NCBI GenBank assembly: GCA_965215385.1
Contig: OZ244059.1
Location: forward strand, 248,001 to 312,000
Direction: 5' to 3'
DNA from: JAPORY01 sp965215385
GTDB lineage: Bacteria; Pseudomonadota; Alphaproteobacteria; Rhodobacterales; Rhodobacteraceae
Length of the DNA: 64,000 nucleotides
This document shows positions 1 through 9,744 of this stretch, in pieces. The translations under genes and the position numbers were made by a program. Under the pieces are notes generated by a model. That model was given only the letters and a program-made list of their open reading frames with translations, ran no database searches and was not told where the DNA came from. Position 1 is the first letter of the stretch. Each line of letters starts with the position of its first letter.

Positions 1-35
1 GCGCGCGACAGAGTCGGGCTCCGTCAGTCGTCAGT

Positions 36-1649
36 TTAGTTGGCCTGTCGATGCTGCCGCAGGAACTTCATCAGGACTGACATACCGCGATTTGCGCTAT
101 CGGACGCTTCCTGCGCACTTATATTGTCGTAAATATCTCTCGCGACCTCTTTTCCGAGTTCAACCCCCCATTGATCGAAGGAGTTTATGCCAAGCAAAAC
201 CCCTTCAACAAAAACACGGTGCTCGTAGAGCGCAATCAGTCTGCCAAGCATCTTTGGGGTAAGCTTCGGATACATGATTGTCACCGACGGGCGGTTGCCT
301 GTGAAGGTTCGGTGTTGCGACTGCTGTTCGCATTCCGAGGCTGAAAGTCCATGCGCCAAAAGCTGAGCTCGAGTCTCTGCAAGGTTGCGCCCTACCATTA
401 GGGTATGGGCTTGCGCGAGGCAGTTGGCAAGTAATAGTTCGTGATGATGGCGCAACCTATCTTCATGACCGTTAACCGCAATGAGAAACTCACAGGGGAC
501 AATTTGGCACCCTTGATGGAGCAATTGAAAAAAAGCGTGCTGACTATTTGTTCCGACACCTCCCCAGAGGATCGGAGCTGCCGGCCCGTCTAACGGCGAG
601 CCATCGGTCTTTACACCTTTCCCGTTCGACTCCATTTCAAGTTGTTGTAGAAAGCTCGGAAAGAGAGAAAGCCGATGATCGTAGGGGAGTACCGCACGGG
701 TCGGATGGCGGCAGATTTGATGGTGCCAGATATCTATCAATGCCAGCATAACGGGCAAATTTTGTGCCCAATTCGTCGATTGGAAGTGGCGGTCAATCTC
801 TGCAGCCCCTCGTAGGAACTGATCAAAATTTTTGAGACCAATGGCCAGCATCACGGGTAAACCCGTTGGTCCCCAGACGGAATATCTGCCTCCCACCCAG
901 TTTGCAAAACGGAAGATATTAGAGTCTTTGATGCCGAACTCTCGAGCGCGTTCAGCGTTAGCGGTCACTGCCACCACCTGTTCAAACGGATTGCCGCCAT
1001 ATTTGGTAAGCCAATTGCGTGCGGTTTTGGCGTTCTCGATCGTCTCAATCGTTGAGAATGTCTTCGAACTAACAATGAGCAACGTAGTTTTGGCGTTCAA
1101 CTTTGTGAGCACATCGCTTATATTGGCACCATCAACGTTGGCGACAAAGTGACAGTTGAGACCTTCATGATATGGGCGCAACGCCGCAGTAACCAACGTT
1201 GGCCCTAAGTCAGAACCGCCGATACCGATGTTGACCGCATCCGTGATCTGGCCGCCGGACCCCAGCCGCAAAAGGCCTTTGATCGCTCTGTATAAATACT
1301 GCATGTCCTTAAGGGTGCTTTGCACCGGTGGCCCCGCATCCTGACCGTCAACAAGGACCGAATGTCGGTGCGAACTGCGCAATAGATGATGCAGAACGGG
1401 ACGATTCTCACTGATGTTGATGCGTTTGCCTGAAAATAAATCTGATATGTGATCGGCGAGACCAACCGAATCGCACAATCGAAGTAGTTGGTCACGAGCC
1501 TCGCGATCCAAATGTATTTTCGAATAGTCGAGCACGAAACTCATTCGTTCGAGAGAAAATTTCCGCTCGCGATGTTTATCGGTCGCAAAAAGACCATCGA
1601 TTCGCTCTGAGCGTAGGCGACGCCACGAAGCTTGCAGGTCAGCAAACAT
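36..1649 (-). CDS. pgi: Glucose-6-phosphate isomerase
   Basis: Interconverts glucose 6-phosphate and fructose 6-phosphate in the cytoplasm. The 537-residue protein has the usual family length and both signatures: a GGRYS core in the first and FDQWGVELGK near the C-terminus, plus the MESNGK segment that lines the active site. I chose the ATG at 1649 because GGAG lies about 8 bases upstream and it falls 2 bases after the pgl stop; an in-frame TTG at 1664 would add five residues. It is translated after pgl in a two-gene unit. The zwf and edd genes that often sit with pgl are not here. The identification is secure. Confidence 0.97.
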   Translation of the reverse strand: MFADLQASWRRLRSERIDGLFATDKHRERKFSLERMSFVLDYSKIHLDREARDQLLRLCDSVGLADHISDLFSGKRINISENRPVLHHLLRSSHRHSVLVDGQDAGPPVQSTLKDMQYLYRAIKGLLRLGSGGQITDAVNIGIGGSDLGPTLVTAALRPYHEGLNCHFVANVDGANISDVLTKLNAKTTLLIVSSKTFSTIETIENAKTARNWLTKYGGNPFEQVVAVTANAERAREFGIKDSNIFRFANWVGGRYSVWGPTGLPVMLAIGLKNFDQFLRGAAEIDRHFQSTNWAQNLPVMLALIDIWHHQICRHPTRAVLPYDHRLSLFPSFLQQLEMESNGKGVKTDGSPLDGPAAPILWGGVGTNSQHAFFQLLHQGCQIVPCEFLIAVNGHEDRLRHHHELLLANCLAQAHTLMVGRNLAETRAQLLAHGLSASECEQQSQHRTFTGNRPSVTIMYPKLTPKMLGRLIALYEHRVFVEGVLLGINSFDQWGVELGKEVARDIYDNISAQEASDSANRGMSVLMKFLRQHRQAN

Positions 1650-1651
1650 TG

Positions 1652-2323
1652 TTAAGCACTCCAATGGACAGTTGTTTGTGTCAGAATTGCCTTCACGGGC
1701 ATTTCAAATTCAGAGGCTCCTTGCGCGTTCAGGAGAGTTTGCTTTTTGTCCTCGCCAGTGATTAACAAATGCTTCGTTCGTGCAGAATTTAACACGCGGG
1801 CGGGTAGAGTAATCCGCTTCTCTGGCATGTTGGGTGGCCATTGCTCGACGAGCAATCCAGCATCGGGGGCAAAGGCTTTCGAGAGATCTTTCGTGTTCGG
1901 AAACATAGAGGCAACATGCCCGTCGGCCCCCATCCCGATCAACGCAATATCGAGGGGAATTGCTGTACTCAAAGCTTCGATCCCTGCTCGGAGACTCTCC
2001 GCTGGATTACTGGAGTCTTGATAATAGGTCACAAACTGGGCATTGCTCGCGTTGTTCTTACCAAGATGCTGGGTAATGAGCTTGAAGTTTGAACGCTCGT
2101 GATCAGCCGGCACGCATCGTTCATCGGTGAGACACACGCATACTCGTGACCAGTCAAGATCGCTACGGCTTAAGCGTTCGAATAGTGGGATCGGTGTGGT
2201 TCCACCAGGCACGGCGATTGAGACGTTCGGTGCCTGTTCGAGAAAGTTTTTTAAGGCCGCTTGGATTAAATCTGCCAACCCTTCAAATAATGCATCGCGA
2301 TCGTTATACTTGATGAGTTCCAT
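1652..2323 (-). CDS. pgl: 6-phosphogluconolactonase
   Basis: Hydrolyses 6-phosphogluconolactone to 6-phosphogluconate in the oxidative pentose phosphate or Entner-Doudoroff route. At 223 residues it fits the SugarNP/NagB-like family: an early VPGGTTP phosphate-binding loop, a central LTDERCVP segment, and GMGADGHVASMFP as the active-site signature. The ATG at 2323 is preferred over the in-frame TTG at 2389, which would add an unconserved extension; no strong ribosome site is visible before it. It is the promoter-proximal gene of a pgl-pgi pair. Upstream lies a divergent radical SAM gene rather than zwf. Confidence 0.93.
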   Translation of the reverse strand: MELIKYNDRDALFEGLADLIQAALKNFLEQAPNVSIAVPGGTTPIPLFERLSRSDLDWSRVCVCLTDERCVPADHERSNFKLITQHLGKNNASNAQFVTYYQDSSNPAESLRAGIEALSTAIPLDIALIGMGADGHVASMFPNTKDLSKAFAPDAGLLVEQWPPNMPEKRITLPARVLNSARTKHLLITGEDKKQTLLNAQGASEFEMPVKAILTQTTVHWSA

Positions 2324-2600
2324 AATGGCGGTCGTTTTGTGAATTGTGATTGAGGTGCTGATTAAAAATTGACCAAGAGATTGGTTCAACCCGTGTTATA
2401 TGCGATTGCAGCCGATTCTTTTTTCCGAATTAAACTTGTAATGGGTTTGCTACCCTCGCGAGATATTCAGCAATTCCCCAGACGAATGGCCGGCGATTTT
2501 GCGAGGAACGAATTGGCGGTCGCCAAATCTTATGTCGTCGTGCACTGTGTGTTGACGATTGTATCGGCCTGCCTAAATCAATCATCGAGGAATCGCAATC

Positions 2601-3554
2601 TTGTTGGATCAAAAAGTGCATATCAATCCCGCTAAGTTCGTCGATCCATATATTACGGCTGCCGGCAAAGAACGGGCTTATTCGTCATTAAGAAATCCCA
2701 CTACGCTTTGGTTTAATACCGGTACGCTATGCAATATTGAGTGCGCAAACTGCTACATTAAGTCCAGCCCAACGAATGACGCATTGGTTTACCTGACGGC
2801 AGGAGAGGTCGAGCACTACTTGCAGCAAATTTCTAATCGCGGATGGCCAGTCCGTGAGATCGGCTTCACCGGTGGGGAACCTTTCATGAATCCGCAGTTT
2901 CTTGCCATGGTGTCGGCGGCACTGACCGGTAACTTTGACGTTCTTATTCTTACGAACGCAATGCGGCCGATGATGCGCAAACCTGTACAGCGTGAGCTAC
3001 TACAATTGCGCAAGAAATTTGATCGTCGGCTCACGCTGCGCGTATCGCTTGATCATTATTCGCAGCGGGTGCATGATGCCGAGCGTGGTGCTGGCGGCTT
3101 TATCAAAACCCTAGACGGGCTAGTTTGGCTGAAGGATCACGGTTTTCGATTGGCGGTAGCAGCACGCGGCTCACCAACCGAGAGTGAGGCTGATCTGCGA
3201 AATGGTTTTCGCCGCTTATTTGAGCGCTATGAGATTCCGATAGATTCCAGTGACACTTTGCAGTTGGTCATTTTTCCTGAGCTTGCGGCAAACACTGAGG
3301 TCCCGGAGATTTCGACGGAATGCTGGGGCCTGCTAAACAAATCGCCTGACGCGGTAATGTGTTCAACGTCCCGCATGGTCGTTAAGCGCAGGGGGGCATT
3401 GAAGCCTACTGTTGTCGCCTGTACGCTGCTGCCTTATCAACAGGAGTTTGAGCTCGGCGAGTCTCTAGCCGAGGCGGAAGGGGAGGTGCGGCTGAATCAT
3501 CCGCATTGCGCGGCGTTCTGTGTTCTCGGCGGTGCGAGTTGTTCACCCGGATAG
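2601..3554 (+). CDS. Radical SAM protein of unknown function
   Basis: A 317-residue radical SAM enzyme. The cluster motif is visible as C44-x3-C48-x2-C51 (LCNIECANCY), followed by the GGEPF SAM-binding element and a partial barrel. The C-terminus carries three further cysteines (C303, C307, C314), which could ligate an auxiliary cluster or a metal. The gene begins with tandem TTG codons at 2601/2604, with GAGGA about 9 bases upstream; a GTG at 2616 is an alternative. It stands alone, divergent from pgl, with no peptide substrate gene or obvious partner nearby. The substrate cannot be deduced. Confidence 0.8.
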   Translation: MLDQKVHINPAKFVDPYITAAGKERAYSSLRNPTTLWFNTGTLCNIECANCYIKSSPTNDALVYLTAGEVEHYLQQISNRGWPVREIGFTGGEPFMNPQFLAMVSAALTGNFDVLILTNAMRPMMRKPVQRELLQLRKKFDRRLTLRVSLDHYSQRVHDAERGAGGFIKTLDGLVWLKDHGFRLAVAARGSPTESEADLRNGFRRLFERYEIPIDSSDTLQLVIFPELAANTEVPEISTECWGLLNKSPDAVMCSTSRMVVKRRGALKPTVVACTLLPYQQEFELGESLAEAEGEVRLNHPHCAAFCVLGGASCSPG

Positions 3555-3750
3555 GCAGCTTATTTCCAAAGCCAATTCGAGAACGCCTTGAATATAAGCT
3601 TTGATCTATCCGCCAGTTTCAAGTCATCTTTCCAAGCGAAGTTTTTACCTCTGAACTGATTCGTCCACAATCGCGTTTGTCAGCAATGCGCCGCCACATA
3701 CATATGAATATCTGCTGAGCTCGCTAGGTGCAAACCATGATGAAAATGTG

Positions 3751-4467
3751 TCATGCTCGAAAATTGGTTGCAACAACATACTTCTCGGAACTATTGCTCC
3801 GCGAGGCTGCAGGCTTGAAATTTGTGACGCCACCAAACTTCTGTTTCAGCAACCGCTGCAGGTTCCCCTCAGCACCTCCCGCCAGAACCTTGGCCACAAA
3901 GCTACCGCTTGGTTTGAGCACTTCGAAGGCAAACCGGCTCGCCAACTCACACAGATCAAGGATACGGAGGTGATCGGTTTTTTTGTGACCAGTCGCGGCG
4001 GGTGCCATATCAGAAATAACCGTATCGACAGGTCCGTTGATAGTTGCGCGAATAGCTTCAACGGCATCATTTTCGCGTAAGTCGAACTGCAAAAATTCGA
4101 CCCCTTCCAAAGCCGCCATTGCTTGACAATCAATGCCAATGATGCGACCCGTCGGTTTGTTTGGCTCCTGCCCAGGGGCATTGACTCGCGCCGCCGCAAC
4201 TTGGCACCAGCCACCCGGCGCACAGCCTAAATCAACGACCTGTGCACCGGGCCAGAAAAGGTTAAACTTGTCATCAATTTCCAATATTTTATAGGCCGCA
4301 CGGCCGCGATATCCCTCAGCCTTTGCCCGTTTGACATAAGGATCGTTTAACTGCCGTTGCAACCATCGCGTCGATGAAATTTTTCGCCCTCGTGCCGTCT
4401 TGACTTTGATTGCCAATTCCCGCTGCCCGCGCCCCGAGGAGCGTTGCTTTGAAAATCTTGTACTCAC
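3751..4467 (-). CDS. rlmE: 23S rRNA (uridine2552-2'-O)-methyltransferase
   Basis: RrmJ/FtsJ-type 2'-O-methyltransferase acting on U2552 of 23S rRNA in the assembling large subunit. The family hallmark KTARGRK-SSTRWLQRQLNDPY lies near the N-terminus. The SAM motif VVDLGCAPGGW follows, and the K-D-K-E tetrad can be placed at RAAYK, ISDMAP, FVAK and SSEKY. From the GTG at 4467 the product is 238 residues, the usual size; the frame stays open to a TTG at 4563 but that extra stretch is not conserved-looking. No strong Shine-Dalgarno is seen. It is a single-gene unit, without the ppx neighbour common in related genomes. Confidence 0.93.
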   Translation of the reverse strand: MSTRFSKQRSSGRGQRELAIKVKTARGRKISSTRWLQRQLNDPYVKRAKAEGYRGRAAYKILEIDDKFNLFWPGAQVVDLGCAPGGWCQVAAARVNAPGQEPNKPTGRIIGIDCQAMAALEGVEFLQFDLRENDAVEAIRATINGPVDTVISDMAPAATGHKKTDHLRILDLCELASRFAFEVLKPSGSFVAKVLAGGAEGNLQRLLKQKFGGVTNFKPAASRSNSSEKYVVATNFRA

Positions 4468-4966
4468 AATGATACTACTTCGTGCTGCTTGATTCGAGCG
4501 TTTGCTACTTTGGATTTCAGTCAATAAATCGCCGGTGCTGAACTGTTGGGTTTTGGGGTACAAATTTGAACTTGCGGCGCTAGTGCGGAAACGTAGGTGG
4601 TTGTTCTTTTGTCCGTAAGGAACAGTAAGGCGAGGAGTCTTGTCGCAAGCAACCCCGTAATCATATTGGTCGGATTCCCTTTTTCAAGGATTCGCGTTCG
4701 CTTGATGCTGGGCTCACTCCTTAACGCGCATTTGGTACCGCTTAGTTATTGCCTTTTGAATCCGCCAAGAGAACCTGACAGCGCGACGGCATTGACCGGA
4801 CCGCCGAGGTTATCAAGCTTCTGTATGCTCTCCCGCTTTCACCGGCTTCAGTCCGATAAGAGCGGGGTGACGGGCAACGTGTCCTTGAGGGAATTTTCTT
4901 TAGCTCGGCCTCTCTCGACTGGCTGCGCGATAGCGTTAGGCGGACAGTTCGCAGTGAATTTTAACT
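4468..4966. other. Stretch without a recognisable gene
   Basis: About 500 bases between rlmE and the relic restriction locus. A 140-codon open frame exists on the plus strand (4597-5019), but its composition is erratic, it has no ribosome site and it runs into the 3' end of the nuclease relic on the other strand. I see no RNA gene or repeat here. Confidence 0.4.
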
Positions 4967-5738
4967 TTATGGCTCATGCGGGGACGCCCTCATTGTATAA
5001 AACCCTTTTCCGTGAATAATTTTTTCATCGGATATGTAAGCAGTCATTCCACTAATTGCCGTAGAAACCGATTCGTATTGCAAGAGCAGCATTTCGTTCT
5101 GATCGGTTTTTAACAGGACCTCGACACTCGAAATTCGTCGAGTGGTGTCAGTGAGTTCGCTTTCGATTACGGCCTGCACAAACGACTTAAGCTTGCTCAG
5201 GACGGGGGCGACAAGACTTTGAGCTAGAGATTGCCGATCTGTTCCCGTTAGACTCTTGAATTTCTCTAATGACTGTCGCGGCGTATTCCGATCTTTTTCA
5301 GGCCAGTCAAACGCGATGTCGTAACAGTTCTGTACTGTCACAAGGTGATCAAAGTCCAACACAAAAACTTCAATACCGAAACTTCGGATTAACGCTAGAG
5401 AGGTTTCTGACCAGCGACCTGCTAGAACCGCTATGGTTTTGCGAATGGATGGATACGTCTTACGACGATTGTAATGGGCTGTGCACAGCCAATTGCCCTT
5501 ATCTCGGTTATGCTTCTTGTATCAGATATATTTGGGATCAATCAAGATAATTGGTTTGTCCTCGGAATTCCTGATGACGGCATCAATCTAATATATTGTC
5601 GGTACCGTTCTTGAGCTTTTCTGGGCCAATCGTGCGACCGAAACTCTGAATGAGCTGCTGTAGACTGCCAACCAGTTTATCCTCAAGCAGTTGTCCAACT
5701 TGCTGATCTAACGCCGCTGCTGGACTTGATACATCCAT
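4967..5738 (-). pseudogene. Decayed type II-like restriction endonuclease (PD-(D/E)xK)
   Basis: A broken nuclease gene downstream of the methyltransferase relic. Translation starts convincingly at ATG 5738 (GGAG 6 bases upstream). The first 51 codons read on to a stop near 5583; the continuation is in another frame (AVIRNSEDKPIILIDPKYI), so there is a frameshift at about 5585. An in-frame TGA follows at 5522-5524, right after ILIDPKYI. That segment looks like a PD-(D/E)xK core strand. The frame then continues through IAVLAGRW and a helical C-terminus to 4967. The ancestral protein would be about 255 residues. The nuclease assignment rests on the motif and the methyltransferase partner, not on a recognised family. 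Confidence 0.6.
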
Positions 5739-6538
5739 TCGAAACTCCTGTTTGATGAGAGTGACGTTACTTTCGCGTAGCGGAACTTTATGCCGCTGCG
5801 GGTTCTTGGCCCACTTATCGCCCCGCGTCCGTAAAACCTCGATTCGAGATTGCTTGAACCCCGCGTCCAAAGCAATCTGAGCGATAAGTTTGTCAGTTGG
5901 GATATGAACCCCGCACGGAGCAGAGTCTCCCAAAACCAGAATGAACGGCGATCCCGTCCTTAGCCTGGAACTCGTCAAAGTCGTTACGCTGGACCTTCCG
6001 TTTCGCGAATTTGGAAGGGCAATGTATGGCCAGCCCGCTTCAGCAGATGTTGTATCTCGCAATGCTGCGGTGAGTGCGACCTTGAAGAACCCTTGGTAAC
6101 GAGGACGGCAGGACTCAACTACCGTTCGTGGGCGAATAGCTGCTTCAGGTTTTGCTCTGAAAAGCATTTGTGGATCAGATGCGGCCAACCGTTAGCCACC
6201 GCGGCGGAGCAATGAAAATCGTACGCACGATCAATGACGACAGTGGACTCCTTGGGCAACTGTATGGCGCAATACTCGTAGTCCATTTTAGTCTTGGCAA
6301 TATCGTAGACAAATGGATGGGCTTCAACCCCGACAGAGTCCACCCCTTGGAGCTTTGCAGAAAGGGAAGTCGTACCCGTACCGACAAATGGATCACCGAC
6401 AATATGACCGGGCTTGATTTTGAATTCATCTAGTTTGGCTTCAACTAGTTTGTAGGAGTATCCTGCTGGGTAGGTGAACCATCTGTGGATGGGAGCCTGC
6501 AGACTGTCCTTAAACGTTCCGTACTGTTGCGACGTCAT
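5739..6538 (-). pseudogene. Decayed site-specific DNA methyltransferase
   Basis: Remnant of a restriction-modification methylase. The N-terminal part contains the SAM motif GDPFVGTGTTS and reads from an ATG at 6538. The frame is lost around 6119, resumes as ALTAALR...GWPYIA, shifts again, and then jumps to the C-terminal element LVLGDSAPCGVHIPTD. In families with this layout the catalytic (N/S)PP(Y/W) motif lies between those two blocks. No such motif is present in any frame here, so an internal deletion has removed the active site. It cannot encode a working methylase. It probably formed an operon with the nuclease relic downstream. Confidence 0.7.
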
Positions 6539-7869
6539 TCTGCCCGTTCGCCATTATCAGTGCTAGAGTCCGCGGCGGTAAGGAGTTTGCCATGGTTCCG
6601 CTCCGCGGTCGGTTAAATTTGTTGCCCGACTTCTACCTCCCCGATGTTGCGGTAACTACCGAACTCGTTCGAGAGCTACCGGAGGGGTTTGGGCGATGGC
6701 TTGTGGTAGGTTCCTTTTGTGCTCGTTTCGCCCTGGTCCGTAGGGATTCAACCTAAGCGGTGCAATTTTGCCCATTTCCATATTCGCTACTTGACTGCCA
6801 CGCCCACTCGTTTTGATAACCTCAGACTCTCCGAACTCTGATATGTAGGATGTTCGTTTGTGTACAAGTCGGAAATTGATCCGGGTGTATTCGACACCAA
6901 ATCCCGCCGGATGAAGTTGTCGCTGGTTTCGAGCTTCTTGACGACAAGCTGATTGGTCTTGCTTTCCTAACTGGAACCTTTGACAGTGCCGCCGTGATGG
7001 TCACGGCCTTGTATTTCCGACCAGGTATGCTCATACGCCTTTTAACTATGGATTGCGAGTAACTTGGTTAGACCCAACCAATCAATTGGGAAGGTCTGCT
7101 AACCGGTCTTACGCGGGCAACTGGGGAAATGCTAAGTGCTTCCCCGTACGAGTTCAAAATCCCTCCGCAGTTTCGTCTTTATACTCACGCCGTCGAAGTT
7201 GGTAGCGAACAGTTGGGCGGCAATTTCCCCTTGACTAGCAGTCGAGTTGGTTGAACCGCAAGTTGGCAACGACGAGTTGGGTGACGGCTAGCAATTCCCG
7301 GCAGACCGTGTCGTGGATCACCACGACCTTTGATCGCCCAGACAGGCACCCACAAAAAATCCGAAAATCACCGTTTTTAGTACCATAGACTTTTAGGTGA
7401 TTGATCAATCGATATTTTGTCAAGAAAATGTTGAACTTCCGCCACTGTCGATAAAGAACAACGACAGTCATGGAAATGATTATTTTCGGCAACTTTCAGA
7501 GATAGGAATACTACTATGACTATGGCTGTCGGTGCCGTAAACAAACCGTGGAACTGTAGAGGTTCTCGTTGACAATCTGGTGTGGTTTTTGGTGATAACC
7601 CCATTTCCAAGCGTTCGGGATTGATTTTTGGGACCCTGATGTGTCGTTGATGGGCATAAGCAAAGGTTCATGACATGATGTGCCAACCGTACAGTAAGGC
7701 GCCCGAAATCCCATCGCTGTTCAGAAATGTCTAAGTCGCGTTTTCGATAGGGATTCGGACCTGTCCAGAATCGGGCAATTGTGACGGCTCCCATTCCTTG
7801 ATCAAACCGAGGTCGTCAAAGGCGATGTGCCCCTGATAATTATCTCTATGATCAGCACTCAAGGTCAGA
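6539..7869. other. Gene-poor degenerate stretch
   Basis: About 1.3 kb with only short frames on both strands. Some pieces look like eroded coding sequence: a plus-strand frame around 6900-7060 (DDKLIGLAFLTGTF) and a minus-strand frame around 7600-7860 interrupted by two stops (YQGHIAFDDLGLIKEWEP). I recognise no family in them. Position beside the dead restriction locus suggests a defence or mobile region in an advanced state of decay. Confidence 0.4.
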
Positions 7870-8139
7870 TCAGGTCGGCGGCACAAGCCAGCGAATCAAA
7901 CTCCCGAGGATGGCGACGGCAATCATCATCATCCCAGCAAGCGTCAGGATCAATCGCGTTTCACAGCTGGCAAACGCGGCCCTGAGTTCTGCGACATCGA
8001 CTTTCGTTGCAACGCCACCGGTTACGCCGAAGCGGACGGCTTCCGTGATCGCTTCGGCTTGAACGGCACTGAAACCACCCTTGGCCGCAAGCTGGCATTT
8101 TATGATAAAGGTATCAAAAACAGCAACAGCATCAACCAC
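7870..8139 (-). CDS. DUF1640/CCDC90-like small coiled-coil membrane protein
   Basis: An 89-residue protein beginning with GTG at 8139. The layout resembles short bacterial DUF1640-type proteins: an N-terminal FDT segment, an amphipathic helix ending in AEAITEAV, the VATKVDVAELRAAF element, and one C-terminal hydrophobic helix (about residues 62-85) that would anchor it in the inner membrane. The coiled coil is shorter than usual. Bacterial members have no settled function and are often found near phage or toxin-antitoxin genes. It sits at the edge of a decayed region, so it may be a survivor of that material. Confidence 0.5.
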   Translation of the reverse strand: MVDAVAVFDTFIIKCQLAAKGGFSAVQAEAITEAVRFGVTGGVATKVDVAELRAAFASCETRLILTLAGMMMIAVAILGSLIRWLVPPT

Positions 8140-8468
8140 GTCGATCTTCGCGGCTTAATGACGATTGCGCCGAATCTAGTTTCTCAATCTCCCTAGGGCA
8201 ACCTCGTATCTCCGTAAGGTAGGCGGATCGCGCGTTGGCAAGTTGGAACGTTTCGGCACGGCGTTGCCGACGATTTGGCGACCAACCATCGAAAAAGATG
8301 CCACCGCTGGCTTGGGATGCTCCTGACCGAATACCTTTTCGCATTTGACCCAAAATTCGATTGTTTACATTCGACAAAGCCCATACTACGTCGTTGACAA
8401 AATTCACATGGTCGGATTTTGACCAATCGACCTGCATTTTACTAGTAGTTCAGATATATGCGAGAAAT

Positions 8469-8771
8469 ATGGCACAAGTCGTCATCGTATACTGGCGAGA
8501 CATTCCGGCACAGGTTATTGTCGGAACCGGCCGCAAGGGCATAAAGCGCACGCTGGATGCACGGTTTGAGCGAACAATAGACCACGTAGCAATGAGAGTG
8601 GGTGCGCATGATTCGGACTCATATCTTGAAGACTGGCGACGGATTCGTGCGCATGATAAGGACGGCGATCAAGCGGCGATTGCGGACGCAGAAAAGGTGC
8701 GACTTGAGCAAATATTCGATGAACGTCGTCTTCAGGAATTAATTGCGAATGACGGCTGGGAACCCGACTGA
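8469..8771 (+). CDS. Virulence_fact-family small protein
   Basis: A 100-residue protein matching the family named 'virulence factor' in alphaproteobacterial annotation, recognisable from the start (AQVVIVYWRDIPAQVIVG), the following KRTLDARFERTID block and an acidic C-terminus. ATG 8469 is chosen because it gives the family N-terminus; an upstream in-frame start adds 36 unrelated residues. Despite the name, the family travels with folate/corrinoid C1 genes. Here it lies 39 bases before a methylenetetrahydrofolate reductase-like gene on the same strand, so a role in that pathway is more likely than virulence. No catalytic residues can be assigned. Confidence 0.7.
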   Translation: MAQVVIVYWRDIPAQVIVGTGRKGIKRTLDARFERTIDHVAMRVGAHDSDSYLEDWRRIRAHDKDGDQAAIADAEKVRLEQIFDERRLQELIANDGWEPD

Positions 8772-8810
8772 GGTAAGAATGGGTTGCAATCAAGCAAATC
8801 AGGGGCAGTG

Positions 8811-9734
8811 ATGGCGTTATTGAACTTTCGCAAGCCAGCTCGACCGGAACCATATCAGCACCCGTTGGATACGCTTCTCGAAAATTATTCGATTGAAGTC
8901 ATGCCACGGACGGCTAGCAAAATTCGCGACTTTCGAACCGTGTTGCCAAGCGGTACCCGGGTTTATGTCGCGCATATTGAGGGCACAACGATAGACGAAA
9001 TGGTCACCACCGCGGGGCGAATCGCGGCCCAAGGGTTCACTGTCATGCCACATTTCCCAGCACGACTCATTCCGAACGAAGAAACGCTCGCGGAATGGAT
9101 TGATCGTTATCAAGCCGCAGCCAACATTACCGAGGCTTTATTGATCGCTGGCGGCGGCGCTAAGCCACGGGGTGATTTTGAAGATTCAATGCAACTCATG
9201 CAAACAGGGCTTTTTCAACGCGCTGGGTTCCGCCGTCTGCATGTCGCTGGTCATCCTGAAGGCAACCAAGATATTGATCCCAAAGGATCTAATCAAAGAA
9301 CGAATAACGCCCTGCGGTTCAAACAAGAGTTCGCCCAAAACAACAATATTGCGATGGCTATTGTCACCCAGTTTGCATTTGCGGCGCAACCGATCATTGC
9401 TTGGAGTCAGTCGCTGCAACGCGAGGGAATTTCGTTGCCAATCCACGTCGGTGTCGCGGGTCCAGCAAAACTGCAAACGCTGATCAAGTTTGCGATAGCC
9501 TGCGGCGTTGGCAACTCTCTCAACGTGTTACAAAAGCGGGCACGCGATGTGAGTAAATTATTGCTACCGTTACAACCAACGGAATTGTTGGATGAGTTAG
9601 CACGATATCGCGCCAAAAATCCTGAGTCAAAAATCGAAAGTCTGCACTTCTTTCCGCTAGGCGGAATTGCCGCAGCCTCGGAATGGGTTGCGTCACACGT
9701 GGGTACTTCGGCTCACCCCGTCTGTGCCGTTTGA
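8811..9734 (+). CDS. Methylenetetrahydrofolate reductase-like protein
   Basis: A 307-residue MetF-superfamily (beta8-alpha8, FAD) protein, expected to interconvert 5,10-methylene- and 5-methyltetrahydrofolate. The N-terminal part carries SIEVMPRTASKI, the position where MetF has its catalytic FEF/P..P region. The centre has LIAGGGAKPRGDF, and HVAGHPEGN is a typical MTHFR folate-pocket segment. ATG 8811 has AGGGG upstream. It divergently resembles the catabolic MetF paralogues found next to methyltransferases rather than methionine-biosynthetic MetF. It is followed after 10 bases by the methyltransferase, so the two are surely co-transcribed. Confidence 0.85.
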   Translation: MALLNFRKPARPEPYQHPLDTLLENYSIEVMPRTASKIRDFRTVLPSGTRVYVAHIEGTTIDEMVTTAGRIAAQGFTVMPHFPARLIPNEETLAEWIDRYQAAANITEALLIAGGGAKPRGDFEDSMQLMQTGLFQRAGFRRLHVAGHPEGNQDIDPKGSNQRTNNALRFKQEFAQNNNIAMAIVTQFAFAAQPIIAWSQSLQREGISLPIHVGVAGPAKLQTLIKFAIACGVGNSLNVLQKRARDVSKLLLPLQPTELLDELARYRAKNPESKIESLHFFPLGGIAAASEWVASHVGTSAHPVCAV

Positions 9735-9744
9735 TTGATCAGCA

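Noticed and set aside
4597..5019. 140-codon plus-strand frame
   Set aside because: No ribosome site, no domain, erratic composition, and it overlaps the 3' end of the nuclease relic.
8132..8437. 101-codon minus-strand frame between the DUF1640-like gene and the Virulence_fact gene
   Set aside because: No recognisable family, no good start site, and no support from neighbours; kept out as probably non-coding.
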